From CAZVFE01 sp964626405 (lineage in GTDB: Bacteria; Bacteroidota; Bacteroidia; Cytophagales; Spirosomataceae): 58,206 nucleotides of DNA. The notes beneath the pieces are model-generated. The model was given only the letters and a program-made list of their open reading frames with translations. It made no database searches and was not told the DNA's origin. Position numbers and translations under genes: made by a program. Position 1 is the stretch's first letter. Every line of letters starts with the position of its first letter. The stretch is from the NCBI GenBank assembly GCA_964626405.1, contig CAZVFE010000001.1, positions 1 to 58,206 on the forward strand. Reading direction: 5' to 3'. Of this stretch, positions 23,245 through 33,254 are shown piece by piece.

Positions 23245-26200
23245 TTTATTTATAATTCAACAGATTTTTCCTCAAAATTTCCAAGACGGATATTGGTATA
23301 AAATAAAAATTCCAAATAGAGGCATTTACAAAATTGATGGAGAATTTTTAAGGAAAAATGGCATAAACTTATCCCAATTTAATCCGAAGGAATTCGCAAT
23401 TTATGCATACGATGACCCATTAAATGAAAAAATAAATATTGCAACCTTTCAGAGCAAACCTAAAAAGGTTTCAATTTATTCTGAGAGTGAAATATCCTCT
23501 ACTTGGACTGACCAAACTAGTTTTATCTTTTTTGCTGAAAATTCATACGGAAGATTTTTTAATAATGAATCAGGCAATTGGGATTTCCATCGCCATGCAT
23601 TTCAAGAATTCAATTATTATTTCATTCATTTAAAAGATGATTCACCACAATATATCCAGGAACAAAGCCCAACAAATACGCAAACTAATTCTATAGAATT
23701 TTATGGATTAGATGATTTATATTTTGAAAATATTAATATTGTAAGATCGGGAAGAAAATGGCTAGGAACATCCATTACCAATTCCGATAATAAAAAATTA
23801 TCCTATAGCCTGCCAGGCTTAAATACGAATTCCCCTATCCAAATCAATGGTGAATTAGCAAATGGTTCAATTTACCCAGCAACTGTTAATTTAGTCAATG
23901 GCAATTCGATTATTAAAACAAATTTAGATAAAATTAATTCTGGCAGATATGAAATCAAGGCCATTACAAAAAGTTTTTCAGGCGAATTTATACCTGTATT
24001 AAATAATGAAAAATTAGAAATCGGCATTCAATATGAGGCTGAAGGGGGAACGGGATATCTAAACGAAATACACCTAAAATACGATAAAAAACCTGCTTTT
24101 TCTGATAATTTTGAGATATTCTATTCGAAAAATTCATCCTTAAATTCAATAGATAAAAATACCTTTAAAAGCCAAACTAATCAGATTATTTTCATTCAGG
24201 ATACTAATTCAACTATTCAAATATTAACCAATTCAATTTGGGAAATACCTGCAAAATCAAGAATTTTGGCCGCCAACAAAACAATATTGCCCAAACCAGA
24301 AAATTTAATTCCAGCAAATTTTATCCAATATAATAAACATCAAAATTCAAGCCTCATTATCATCGGTTCGGAAAATCTTAAGGAATCGATGACCCTCTAT
24401 AAAAACTATAAAACTGAACAATTACCAAGCTCTATAGAATACCTTGAAAATATTTATAATAATTATTCAGGAGGTAAAATAGACCCAATTGCTATTAGAA
24501 ATTTTTTATATGATTTAAAAAATTCACAAAATTTCCCATTAAAATATGTTCTACTATTTGGAGATGCTACATGGGATTTTAAAAATTTATTAGAATTTGA
24601 ATCAGAAGAAAGACTCAATAATTATATCCCTACATTTGAGAGTAAGGAATCATTTGCTCCATTAAGCAGTTTTGCATCGGATGATTTTTTTGGAATTACA
24701 AATACTGAAGCAACCGGTTTTGAAGAAAATAATTCAATTCTTTATAATTTAGAATTAGCAATAGGAAGAGTAACTGTTGCTACTAATTCTGAATTAATTA
24801 CGTATTTAAATAAGGTGAAAAAATATGATGAAAACCTAAAAAAATTAAAAATCCCAAATATAAGTTTGGTGGCAGATAATGGAGATTACGGAATTCATTT
24901 AATCGATGCAGAAAGTTTCGGAGAAAAAATCCTTAAAAATTCCCCAATAAAATTATCTAAAATTTATTTAGACAATTTTCCCTTAGAACAAAAAAATGGA
25001 ATTGATGTATCCCCACAGGCAGAAGAAGAATTAAAAAATAAATTTTATTCTAATACGAATTTAATACACTATATCGGTCATGGATCAGTCAATGGCTGGA
25101 CGGATGAGAAAATATTTACAACTAACAGTATTTTGGCTTTAAAAAATTCAAATCAATTACCCATATTATTTACTGCAACCTGTGATTTTACAAAATTTGA
25201 TGATCCTTATGAAATTTCAGGCGGGGAATTAGGATTATTATCCTCAACAGGAGGTTGGCCAGCCATAATTTCAACCACAAGACCTGTTTTTCAATATAGT
25301 AATTATTTATTCGGATTGAATTTCTATGATGCTTTAATCGAAAACCAGTCCACCGATAATTACTTATTAGGCGACTTATTTAAAGACACAAAAAATAAAG
25401 CTGGAAATAAGTTATCCAATAGAAATATAAGTTTGTTGGGCGACCCTACCCTTCAATTACCTTGGAATTTTAAAGAAATAGAATATTCCCTCGTAGAAAA
25501 TTCTGGTTCATTAAACATCAAACTTAATGAAGCTATCCAAGAAGAATACCTTGAAATTGCGTCCGAAGAAGAAACTAATAAAACCTTAAATAATCAGCAA
25601 ATTTATTTGGAGGACACTAAAGTAGAACAACAAATAAAGGCCGATAAAATAGGCAATTCTCTTGATTATTCAATCAAAATCCCAAATAACGATATTCAAA
25701 ATAATAAGCATATATTTTGGGCAGGCAGAAATTTTGAAGGAAAAAAGATTTATTTAGAAAATCTAATTTCAACAAAAAATCTAAAGCAAGATGACTCAAA
25801 TATTTCTCCGAATTATATTTTTGAACATCTAAAATATTTTCCTAAATCAAATGATACTTTAAAAATTACCCTTGAAAATATTTCCCCAATATTGTATTTT
25901 GATACCTGGGCAAGTGTTCAAATAAATGATAGTCTTAATTATAAATTAGGGGAATATTTCGTACAAAACGAATCAAATAAAAATCAAAAAATTTATAAAT
26001 TCCCTTTACCATATAACTTAAAAACTATAGAAGGAAAATTAATTTTTTGGGGCAATAATTTAGAAAGTATTACCAAAAATTTCAATTTTAAAGTTTCTGG
26101 AGAAATTTCAGAAAATCAAATTATCCTTTATCCGAACCCTGTAGGAATTGGGCAAAATTTTTCAATACAAAAATTAAATGAACAAAATTTTTCAGAAAAA

Positions 26201-26401
26201 AGAATTAATTTCGATATCTTTAATATCAATGGAAAGATTATTTACTCCATGAGAAATAAATTATTAGAAAATAATTATATAGAATTTTCGTTAGATACTA
26301 CTATACAACCTGGAGTATATATAATTAAGGGATATATTTTTGATGAAAAAGAAAATAGCACTTTTAAATTCAATGAAAAATTAATAATAAAAATACCATA
26401 A
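23162..26401 (+). CDS. porU: Type IX secretion system sortase PorU
   Basis: This 1079-residue outer-membrane-associated C25 (gingipain-like) peptidase removes the C-terminal sorting domain of T9SS cargo and attaches the cargo to the cell surface. The catalytic dyad is His640 (LIHYIGHGSVNGW) and Cys674 (FTATCDFTKFD). The last ~85 residues are themselves a T9SS sorting domain (ILYPNPVG, PGVYIIKG). The ATG at 23162 gives a signal peptide (residues 20-38, IIQQIFPQ) but places the start 83 bases inside the sprT-like gene. The only later candidates before the signal core are TTG codons at 23198 and 23225, so the ATG is preferred. It shares TAATG with porV. Confidence 0.93.
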   Translation: MPIQTKNSWFQNLLKLSHWKILGILFLNLFIIQQIFPQNFQDGYWYKIKIPNRGIYKIDGEFLRKNGINLSQFNPKEFAIYAYDDPLNEKINIATFQSKPKKVSIYSESEISSTWTDQTSFIFFAENSYGRFFNNESGNWDFHRHAFQEFNYYFIHLKDDSPQYIQEQSPTNTQTNSIEFYGLDDLYFENINIVRSGRKWLGTSITNSDNKKLSYSLPGLNTNSPIQINGELANGSIYPATVNLVNGNSIIKTNLDKINSGRYEIKAITKSFSGEFIPVLNNEKLEIGIQYEAEGGTGYLNEIHLKYDKKPAFSDNFEIFYSKNSSLNSIDKNTFKSQTNQIIFIQDTNSTIQILTNSIWEIPAKSRILAANKTILPKPENLIPANFIQYNKHQNSSLIIIGSENLKESMTLYKNYKTEQLPSSIEYLENIYNNYSGGKIDPIAIRNFLYDLKNSQNFPLKYVLLFGDATWDFKNLLEFESEERLNNYIPTFESKESFAPLSSFASDDFFGITNTEATGFEENNSILYNLELAIGRVTVATNSELITYLNKVKKYDENLKKLKIPNISLVADNGDYGIHLIDAESFGEKILKNSPIKLSKIYLDNFPLEQKNGIDVSPQAEEELKNKFYSNTNLIHYIGHGSVNGWTDEKIFTTNSILALKNSNQLPILFTATCDFTKFDDPYEISGGELGLLSSTGGWPAIISTTRPVFQYSNYLFGLNFYDALIENQSTDNYLLGDLFKDTKNKAGNKLSNRNISLLGDPTLQLPWNFKEIEYSLVENSGSLNIKLNEAIQEEYLEIASEEETNKTLNNQQIYLEDTKVEQQIKADKIGNSLDYSIKIPNNDIQNNKHIFWAGRNFEGKKIYLENLISTKNLKQDDSNISPNYIFEHLKYFPKSNDTLKITLENISPILYFDTWASVQINDSLNYKLGEYFVQNESNKNQKIYKFPLPYNLKTIEGKLIFWGNNLESITKNFNFKVSGEISENQIILYPNPVGIGQNFSIQKLNEQNFSEKRINFDIFNINGKIIYSMRNKLLENNYIEFSLDTTIQPGVYIIKGYIFDEKENSTFKFNEKLIIKIP

Positions 26402-27510
26402 TGAAAACCATTAAAAATCAATTTAAATTTATTTTTGGAGCAATTTGTTTATCCGCTTTTAGTTTTACCGCTGCAGCACAATCTTCAGGGCAAACGAATG
26501 GCACACTTATTTCAAGTGAATTTAAAGGCCCAAGACCAACCATGTTATTTCTAGCAATTACTCCAGATGCGAGGGCTTCCTCAATGGGAGATTTAGGAGT
26601 TGCCACGGAAGCAGATGCGAATGCAATTTACTGGAATCCAGGTAAATTAATTAATACAACTCAGAGTTCTGGTTTTTCTGTATCATATACCCCTTGGCTT
26701 AGAAACCTTGGAATTACTGATATGGCATTATATAATCTTAGTGGCTACAAAAAATTAGGGCCAAATCAAGCATTTGGATTATCATTACTTTATTTTGATT
26801 TAGGAACATTTGCTAACACTTCGAATACTGGTCAGTTAATCGGCAATTTTTCTTCAGCTGAATATGCCATCACTGGCGCATACTCAAGAAAATTAAGTGA
26901 ATTTCTTTCCTTAGGAATTAATTTACGTTACATTAATTCGAATTTCGCAGGTAATGCAAGTTCAACTGCCACAAAACCAGCTCAAACTGTTTCTTCAGAT
27001 GTTGGCATAAATTATGTTAAACCAAGTTCAAAAAATTGGACCAACTCATATGGAATAATGATTTCCAATATCTCCGGGAAAGTAAGTTATGGTTCCGCTA
27101 CTAAAAACTTTATTCCAACTAATTTGAGATTGGGCTTTACAAGATCTAAAGATTTGGGAAGTGGTAATAAATTTACTTATGGCGCTGATTTAAATAAATT
27201 ATTAGTTCCTACTTCTTCTAATGAATCCTCTGCGATTTCCGGAATTTTTAGTTCTTTATTCGAATCACCTGAATCAATTACTTTATCTCTTGGAACAGAA
27301 TATACTTTTTCTAATTTATTGGCTATTCGTGCAGGTTATTTTAATGAATCCAAAAATACGGGAAATAGAAAATATATTAGCTCAGGTTTAGGAGTAAAAA
27401 TAGATAATAAATACAATATTGATTTTGCTTATCTTATTTCAGCTAATGGATCAACTAATCCACTTGCCAATACTATTAGAATTTCCTTATTAGGTAATTT
27501 TGGAAATTAA
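26401..27510 (+). CDS. porV: Type IX secretion system outer membrane shuttle protein PorV
   Basis: This is a 369-residue FadL-like beta-barrel protein. After a signal peptide (TAAAQ cleavage), the segment PTMLFLAITPDARASSMGDL followed by ATEADANAIYWNPGKL is the PorV signature. PorV collects substrates from the SprA translocon and delivers them to PorU. The gene starts within the porU stop codon (TAATG), the conserved porU-porV order. The predicted barrel strands and the final aromatic-poor but hydrophobic terminus (IRISLLGNFGN) fit an outer membrane protein. Confidence 0.95.
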   Translation: MKTIKNQFKFIFGAICLSAFSFTAAAQSSGQTNGTLISSEFKGPRPTMLFLAITPDARASSMGDLGVATEADANAIYWNPGKLINTTQSSGFSVSYTPWLRNLGITDMALYNLSGYKKLGPNQAFGLSLLYFDLGTFANTSNTGQLIGNFSSAEYAITGAYSRKLSEFLSLGINLRYINSNFAGNASSTATKPAQTVSSDVGINYVKPSSKNWTNSYGIMISNISGKVSYGSATKNFIPTNLRLGFTRSKDLGSGNKFTYGADLNKLLVPTSSNESSAISGIFSSLFESPESITLSLGTEYTFSNLLAIRAGYFNESKNTGNRKYISSGLGVKIDNKYNIDFAYLISANGSTNPLANTIRISLLGNFGN

Positions 27511-27528
27511 AAATTTTTAAAAATAATT

Positions 27529-28785
27529 ATGTTAGACAGAAGTAAAGCTCCAGATATTCAACCATTATCTAAAACAATTTTTCCAAAGCCTAATATTAAT
27601 TATTCAAAAAATAATATTCCAATTATCACTACTATTTTAGGTGATCAAGAAGTATTTAAACTAGAATTGATAATCAAAAATAATTTTGAATCCGATACAC
27701 TAATTAGACAATTGGCTGATAAATTATTAAAAAAAGGCACCAAAAATAAAAATGCAGAAAAAATAGCTTCTGAATTTGAATTTTATGGAGCCTTCTGGGG
27801 AATTGAAACCTATTTGGATTTTAGTCAAATCTATATCTATGCTTTATCCAAATTTTTTAGACCTCTCACTGACCTTTGCTTAGAAATCTTATTGGAAAAT
27901 GAATACCCTCAATCAGAACTTGACCAACTTATAAATATTCAAAAAGAAAAATCTAAATTAAACTGGGAAAAAGATGATTATGCATCTGGACAATTATTCA
28001 GGGAATTAATTTTTCAAAATGATCCTTATGGGAAAATAATTCGTCCCGAAGATTATTCCTATGTAGAAAAAACTGAAACAATTACTTATTACAATCGAAA
28101 TTGGAAAAATAAAATTTCCCAAGTTTTTGTTTCAGGAAATATAAATGAAAAAGATTTAGATTATTTATTTACTCAGCTGAAAGACTTTGAAAACCCAAAT
28201 GAAAAATTGGCAAATATTCCTGTCCTTTTCAATCGGAATGAAAAAAATTATGTTGAGAAAAAAGATGCTCTTCAGACTTCTATACGCTTAGGATTCGAAT
28301 TTATAGGTAGAAATCACCCCGATTACGCAAAGGCTTATTTGGCAAATTTTATTTTAGGGGGCTATTTTGGATCAAGACTTCAAAAAAATATTCGAGAGGA
28401 AAAAGGATTTACCTATGGAATTCATTCCCAAATTGTCAATATGGCGAGAGGAACCTATTTTATCATAGGAACTTCTGTCAATAAAAAAAATCAGGAAGAA
28501 ACTTTAATTGAAATCAATAAGGAAATCGAAATTCTAAAAAATGAATTGGTAACCTATGATGAATTCGAAACCGTAAAAAATTATTTACTAGGAAATTTCC
28601 AAGGAGAAATCAATTCTCCATTCGACATCGTAGAAAAAATCAAGGTTATCCATCAGAATAACCTTGATTCAAATTACTATGAAAATTTTCAAGAATCTTT
28701 AATCAATTGTTCTCAGGAGGATATACAATTTGCAATAAATGAATATTTTAATCCTGAAAAGGCTATAATTCAATTAGTTGGTTAA
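27529..28785 (+). CDS. M16-family peptidase-like protein lacking the zinc motif
   Basis: This is a 418-residue protein with the two-lobed M16 (insulinase/pitrilysin) fold, recognisable from KGTKNKNAEKIASEFEFYGA, ILGGYFGSRLQKNIREEKGF and FTYGIHSQI. The inverted zinc motif HxxEH expected just before KGTKN is replaced: that segment reads RQLADKLLKK, so neither His nor the catalytic Glu is present. It has no signal peptide. M16 proteins often work as a pair of one active and one inactive subunit, and this resembles the inactive partner; the active subunit is not in the window. It follows porV after 18 bases. A role with T9SS is only suggested by position. Confidence 0.88.
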   Translation: MLDRSKAPDIQPLSKTIFPKPNINYSKNNIPIITTILGDQEVFKLELIIKNNFESDTLIRQLADKLLKKGTKNKNAEKIASEFEFYGAFWGIETYLDFSQIYIYALSKFFRPLTDLCLEILLENEYPQSELDQLINIQKEKSKLNWEKDDYASGQLFRELIFQNDPYGKIIRPEDYSYVEKTETITYYNRNWKNKISQVFVSGNINEKDLDYLFTQLKDFENPNEKLANIPVLFNRNEKNYVEKKDALQTSIRLGFEFIGRNHPDYAKAYLANFILGGYFGSRLQKNIREEKGFTYGIHSQIVNMARGTYFIIGTSVNKKNQEETLIEINKEIEILKNELVTYDEFETVKNYLLGNFQGEINSPFDIVEKIKVIHQNNLDSNYYENFQESLINCSQEDIQFAINEYFNPEKAIIQLVG

Positions 28786-28827
28786 AATTGAGAAAGCTTC
28801 TTAAATTCTTCTACCCTTAATTTTAAC
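28781..28827. other. Inverted repeat over the M16 / PfkB convergent stops
   Basis: GTTAAAATT (28781-28789) and AATTTTAAC (28819-28827) are perfect 9-base arms around a 29-base loop. The left arm contains the shared TTAA stop codons. The loop is long and the arms AT-rich, so this is a weak terminator at best. Confidence 0.3.
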
Positions 28828-29690
28828 TCTTCCTGACTTACCTCCAATAGCCTCTCCGTTCCAAATTTCTCAACGCAAAAAGAAGCTAAAGCTGAACCAT
28901 GAACTACGGCTTTTTTCATATTTTCAAAGGATACCTCTCCTGCATTGGCTAAATATCCTATAAACCCACCAGCAAATGTATCTCCAGCACCTGTTGGGTC
29001 AAAGACCTCTTCTAATGGTAGGGCTGGACAATAGAACATTTCATCCTTATGGAATAAAATTGCTCCATGTTCGCCTTTTTTAATAATTAAATACTTAGGC
29101 CCCATCGTTAAAATCTTCTTTGCAGCCTTTCTCAAGGAATGTTCCCCTGTTAATTGCTCAGCCTCCTCATCATTGATGGAAATTAAATCTACCTCCTTCA
29201 TTACGATCTTCAGCTCATCCATCGCAATATTCATCCAGAAATTCATTGTATCCATAACAATAAATTTCGGACGGTTTTTTAAATTTTTAATTGCTTGTAA
29301 TTGTACCTGAGGAGATAAATTTCCTAACATCAAAAATTCACAATCTTGATAGGATTCTGGTATATTGGGTTGAAAATTTTCTAGGACATTTAACTCTGTT
29401 ACTAAAGTATCTCTAGAATTTAAATTTTTATGATATTTTCCAGCCCAATAAAATGATTTTTCCCCTTCTACTTTTTGTAAACCATCGAAATTTATTCCTT
29501 TTGAACTTAATTTTTCCAAATAATTTTCAGGAAAATCATCTCCAATGACTGCCACAACATTTACAGGCTTCTTAAAAAAAGTTGCTGCTAATGAAATATA
29601 CGGACAAGACCCCCCGATAATTCTTTCTACCTTACCATATGGAGATTCAATAGAATCAAAAGCAACAGTACCAATTGATATTAAACTCAT
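28782..29690 (-). CDS. PfkB-family carbohydrate kinase
   Basis: This is a 302-residue ribokinase-like sugar kinase. The N-terminal GGSCPYISLAA and the C-terminal signature FDPTGAGDTFAGGF (catalytic base Asp237) are clear. The acceptor could be a nucleoside, ribose or another sugar; the exact substrate cannot be read from the motifs. It lies 5 bases after the GNAT gene on the minus strand, so both form an operon. Its stop overlaps the M16 stop by 4 bases. Confidence 0.9.
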   Translation of the reverse strand: MSLISIGTVAFDSIESPYGKVERIIGGSCPYISLAATFFKKPVNVVAVIGDDFPENYLEKLSSKGINFDGLQKVEGEKSFYWAGKYHKNLNSRDTLVTELNVLENFQPNIPESYQDCEFLMLGNLSPQVQLQAIKNLKNRPKFIVMDTMNFWMNIAMDELKIVMKEVDLISINDEEAEQLTGEHSLRKAAKKILTMGPKYLIIKKGEHGAILFHKDEMFYCPALPLEEVFDPTGAGDTFAGGFIGYLANAGEVSFENMKKAVVHGSALASFCVEKFGTERLLEVSQEELKLRVEEFKKLSQF

Positions 29691-29695
29691 TTTAT

Positions 29696-30871
29696 TTATA
29701 TTTTAGGACAACGTTCAAATTTTATTCTTTTATCAAAATAGATTCTATAGGTAATAAAGGTTTTAATAATATTAGAGCCTAAACTATTTACAAATCGTAA
29801 CATTTTAGGATTAAAATCTCCTATCCAATTCATTTCCATCGTTCTATATGGATAAAAAGGATTGTTTTCAGCTTCTTTTTTAAATCTTAATGCAATCGCC
29901 GCCTCAATTCCTTTCTTTTGATGTTCAGGAACCACTCCAAAAATCACTCCACAAGCCCGATTCATCACTCCTTTTGCCTTTAAAAGCAAAAACTTAATTA
30001 TTCCCAACCAATTTAATTTACCATTTACATGTTTTATGATTTGATTTAAATCTGGAATAACAATAAAAAAGGCAACGGGATCTCCCTCAGTTGTATAGGC
30101 AAACCATAATAATTGCTCATCCAAAATAGGCTTCATTGTTTTTACTAAAGATTGAGCCTGCTCAGATGACATTTCATTTACCCCTGGAAAACTCGCCCAA
30201 GCCTTATTAAAAATCGTCCTGAAATCCTCAGCATATTTAGGTAAATTCGATTTTTCTATAGATTGAAAATAATAATCTGGATTAGTAAAAATTGCTTCAG
30301 CTCTCCTATGAATAAAACTATCCAATTCTAATTCTTGAATGGTTGATTCAAATACGTATTGTTGAAAATAATCCTGAAAACCGTAATCTTCAAAAAAATT
30401 AATATAATAATGCTTAGTATAAGGCATTTTATAGGTCGGCTCCAATCCCCAACCTTGAACCATTAAACCCCAAAAACTATCTCTCTCACCAAAATTAATC
30501 GGACCATCCATCCCCTTCATCCCTTTATCTTTTAACCATTCTTTGGCTGCATCCATCAAAGCAAAAGCAACTTCCTTTTGCTCAATAGATTCAAAAAAAC
30601 CCATCCCACCAACCGGATGCTCCCCTGGCTTTAATTTCTTGTTCTCATAAAATGCAGCTATCCTTCCTACAACCTCGCCCTCAGAATTTTCCATTATCCA
30701 CCGAATTGCCTCACCATCCTTGAAATGCTTATTTTTTTTTGGGTTAAATACCGATTCAATATCATTGTCTAAAGGTCGAATCCATGCAGCATCATCTGCA
30801 TATAAACCTACAGGAAATTCTAAAAACTTCTTGATTAAAGACTTATTTGTACCTACTTCCCTTAGAAACAT
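29696..30871 (-). CDS. GNAT-fold N-acyltransferase-like protein
   Basis: This is a 391-residue cytoplasmic protein of a conserved Bacteroidota family with an acyl-CoA N-acyltransferase fold. Features include GRIAAFYENKK and GGMGFFESIEQKEVAFALMD in the N-terminal half, a central GPINFGERDSFWGLMVQGW, and FGVVPEHQKKGIEAAIALRF in the C-terminal half, which is the acetyl-CoA binding-like V/R-x-x-G-x-G/A type loop in altered form. Two GNAT-like halves seem likely. The acceptor is unknown. It heads a two-gene unit with the PfkB kinase and has a TATCTTTG promoter element 18 bases upstream of its ATG. Confidence 0.8.
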   Translation of the reverse strand: MFLREVGTNKSLIKKFLEFPVGLYADDAAWIRPLDNDIESVFNPKKNKHFKDGEAIRWIMENSEGEVVGRIAAFYENKKLKPGEHPVGGMGFFESIEQKEVAFALMDAAKEWLKDKGMKGMDGPINFGERDSFWGLMVQGWGLEPTYKMPYTKHYYINFFEDYGFQDYFQQYVFESTIQELELDSFIHRRAEAIFTNPDYYFQSIEKSNLPKYAEDFRTIFNKAWASFPGVNEMSSEQAQSLVKTMKPILDEQLLWFAYTTEGDPVAFFIVIPDLNQIIKHVNGKLNWLGIIKFLLLKAKGVMNRACGVIFGVVPEHQKKGIEAAIALRFKKEAENNPFYPYRTMEMNWIGDFNPKMLRFVNSLGSNIIKTFITYRIYFDKRIKFERCPKI

Positions 30872-30889
30872 GTAATCGATTTTGAATCA

Positions 30890-30897
30890 CAAAGATA
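30890..30897 (-). promoter_or_regulatory. -7 promoter element of the GNAT-PfkB unit
   Basis: On the minus strand TATCTTTG matches TAnnTTTG and ends 18 bases before the ATG at 30871. The -33 region does not show TTTG at the ideal spacing. Confidence 0.5.
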
Positions 30898-31014
30898 CTA
30901 CTAAATTTTTAAAGAAGTTTTGGGAATCCTTAGATAATACCCAAATCATTTTCTGTTTTAAAAAGAATAAATTAATTTTAAGCCTATTTTTAATTCATCA
31001 ATTATAAATTTCCT

Positions 31015-32505
31015 ATGGGTTCTTTAAAATTATATAATTCCTTATCTAGAGATAAAGAAATCTTTCAACCCATAAATGCTCCTTTTGTAGGTTTATACGT
31101 TTGTGGGCCTACAGTTTATAATTATGTACATTTAGGAAATGTAAGAACCTTTACATCTTTCGATATTTTGTTTAGATACCTCAAACACCTTGGGTATCAA
31201 GTAAGATATGTTAGGAATATCACAGATGTTGGTCATTTAACCGACGATAACGATGATGGAGAAGATAAAATTGGCAAAATGGCAAAATTAGAAAAAATTG
31301 AGCCCATGGAAATTGTCAATCGGTATACCCAAGATTTTCATCAAGTACTTTCTACCTTCAATATCCTCCCGCCAAGTATTGAACCAACTGCTACAGGTCA
31401 TATTATCGAACAAATTGAGGCTGCAAAAACCTTAATTGAGAAAGGCTTAGCCTATGAGTCCAACGGTTCTGTTTATTTCAATATTCAAAAATTCAATGAA
31501 AATGGAGGAGACTATGGGAAATTATCCGGCAGAATTTTAGATGAATTACTTACAGAAACAAGAGAATTAGATGGAATTGGAGAAAAAAAGAGCCCACTTG
31601 ATTTCGCACTTTGGAAAAAAGCCTCTCCAGAACATATTATGAGATGGAATTCCCCTTGGGGACCTGGTTTCCCAGGCTGGCATCTTGAATGTACCTGCAT
31701 GTCTAATAAATACCTTGGTAATAAATTTGATATCCATGGCGGTGGAATGGATCTTAAATTCCCCCACCATGAATGTGAAATTGCTCAAGCAAAAGGAGCT
31801 TTTGGTGAAAGTCCTGCAAATATATGGATGCATACCAATATGCTAACAGTAAACGGACAAAAAATGAGTAAATCACTTGGAAATTCATTCTTGCCAGGTG
31901 AACTCTTTACAGGTAATCATCCCTTATTAGACCAAGCTTATAGTCCAATGTCTGTAAGATTCTTTATGCTTCAATCACATTATAGAAGTACTTTAGATTT
32001 TTCTAATGACGCCTTAAAAGCATCACAAAAAGGGTATAAAAGACTTTCCAATGGAATTAAAATTTTAAAAAATATCCAAATCCCAGAAAATTTAGAAACT
32101 TCTTTAGAAGAAAAACATATTCAAGAAATTGAAAAAGCTATAGATGGAGCTTATGAAGGAATGAACGATGACCTTAATACCGCTGTAGCTATTTCCCATC
32201 TATTTACTTTAGTAAAAAAAATAAACCAATTACATACCAAACAATTGAAGATTGAAAATATCGGGATTGATATCTTTGAAAAACTAAAATCAACCTATTT
32301 TAGTTTCTATCATGATATACTCGGGCTTAAAGAAGAAATTCCAGGAAATTGGGAACCTCTTTCAGAGCAATTATTAAATCTCTACAAAGAATATAAAGAA
32401 AACAAAGACTATTCCAAAGTAGACGAAATCCGAGCAAGCTTCAAGAAAATGGGAATTCTAATTAAGGATATGAAGGATTCAATAGATTGGGGATTTGAAG
32501 AATAA
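31015..32505 (+). CDS. cysS: Cysteinyl-tRNA synthetase
   Basis: This is a 496-residue class I aminoacyl-tRNA synthetase that charges tRNA-Cys. The HIGH-equivalent region is CGPTVYNYVHLGNVRT (Cys30 zinc ligand, HLGN), further zinc ligands occur in GWHLECTCM (Cys226) and FPHHECEIAQ (His251 and following acidic residue), and KMSKSLGN (283-290) is the KMSKS loop. Length and order are normal. The 143-base spacer upstream carries a promoter for the opposite gene but no clear element towards cysS. The next gene begins 4 bases after the stop. Confidence 0.97.
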   Translation: MGSLKLYNSLSRDKEIFQPINAPFVGLYVCGPTVYNYVHLGNVRTFTSFDILFRYLKHLGYQVRYVRNITDVGHLTDDNDDGEDKIGKMAKLEKIEPMEIVNRYTQDFHQVLSTFNILPPSIEPTATGHIIEQIEAAKTLIEKGLAYESNGSVYFNIQKFNENGGDYGKLSGRILDELLTETRELDGIGEKKSPLDFALWKKASPEHIMRWNSPWGPGFPGWHLECTCMSNKYLGNKFDIHGGGMDLKFPHHECEIAQAKGAFGESPANIWMHTNMLTVNGQKMSKSLGNSFLPGELFTGNHPLLDQAYSPMSVRFFMLQSHYRSTLDFSNDALKASQKGYKRLSNGIKILKNIQIPENLETSLEEKHIQEIEKAIDGAYEGMNDDLNTAVAISHLFTLVKKINQLHTKQLKIENIGIDIFEKLKSTYFSFYHDILGLKEEIPGNWEPLSEQLLNLYKEYKENKDYSKVDEIRASFKKMGILIKDMKDSIDWGFEE

Positions 32506-32509
32506 AACT

Positions 32510-33253
32510 ATGCTAAGAAATTTAACTCCTACGGTAAAACAATTAATAATAATCAATGTGTTAGTATTCTTACTAACAAGCTTTTCCCCTTATTTGGAAA
32601 ACTTCCTAACACTACATTATTATGAATCTCCAAATTTTAACCCAATACAATTAATCTCCTACCTATTTATTCATGCCAATTTCATGCATTTGTTTTCAAA
32701 TATGTTTGGATTATTCATGTTTGGAAATTTATTAGAAAGAATTTGGGGCCCAAAAAGATTCCTAATTTATTATTTCGTTTGTGGAATAGGAGCGGGTATA
32801 CTTTATATGGCTATTCAACATTTTGTAGACTTTGAACCAATTAGAAGAGCTACAAGATTAGTACTAGAAGACCCTACCGCAGGAAACATCCGGGATTATT
32901 GGAGCGAATACGGAATGTTTAGAGTAAACTTATCTGAGGTAAATGCAGAATTAATCAAACAAAATTATACGGAATACATTGGGAGTTTTGTTTTAGGTGG
33001 CGCCTCAGGGTCCATCTTCGGAATATTAATGGCCTTTGGGTATTTATTCCCAAATTCTGAAATCTTCCTTTTCTTAATTCCAATCCCAATAAAAGCAAAA
33101 TGGTTTGTAACTTTTTATGGCCTTTATGAGTTATGGTCAGGTATGGAGCAAGCTCCAGGAGATAATGTAGCTCATTTTGCGCATATTGGAGGAATGATTT
33201 TTGGAATTTTATTGTTGAAAATCTGGAATACAAGACGAAATAATTTCTATTAA
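32510..33253 (+). CDS. Rhomboid family intramembrane serine protease
   Basis: This is a 247-residue membrane protein with six or seven transmembrane segments. The catalytic Ser is in GGASGSIFGILMAF and the His in NVAHFAHIGGMIFG; the conserved HANFMHLFSNMFGLFMFG loop region with WGPKRF follows the usual rhomboid pattern. A TTG-initiated frame extends 15 bases upstream into cysS (32495), but the ATG at 32510, 4 bases after the cysS stop, is the natural start. Rhomboids cleave transmembrane substrates; the substrate is unknown. A second rhomboid gene begins 1 base after its stop. Confidence 0.92.
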   Translation: MLRNLTPTVKQLIIINVLVFLLTSFSPYLENFLTLHYYESPNFNPIQLISYLFIHANFMHLFSNMFGLFMFGNLLERIWGPKRFLIYYFVCGIGAGILYMAIQHFVDFEPIRRATRLVLEDPTAGNIRDYWSEYGMFRVNLSEVNAELIKQNYTEYIGSFVLGGASGSIFGILMAFGYLFPNSEIFLFLIPIPIKAKWFVTFYGLYELWSGMEQAPGDNVAHFAHIGGMIFGILLLKIWNTRRNNFY

Positions 33254-33254
33254 T

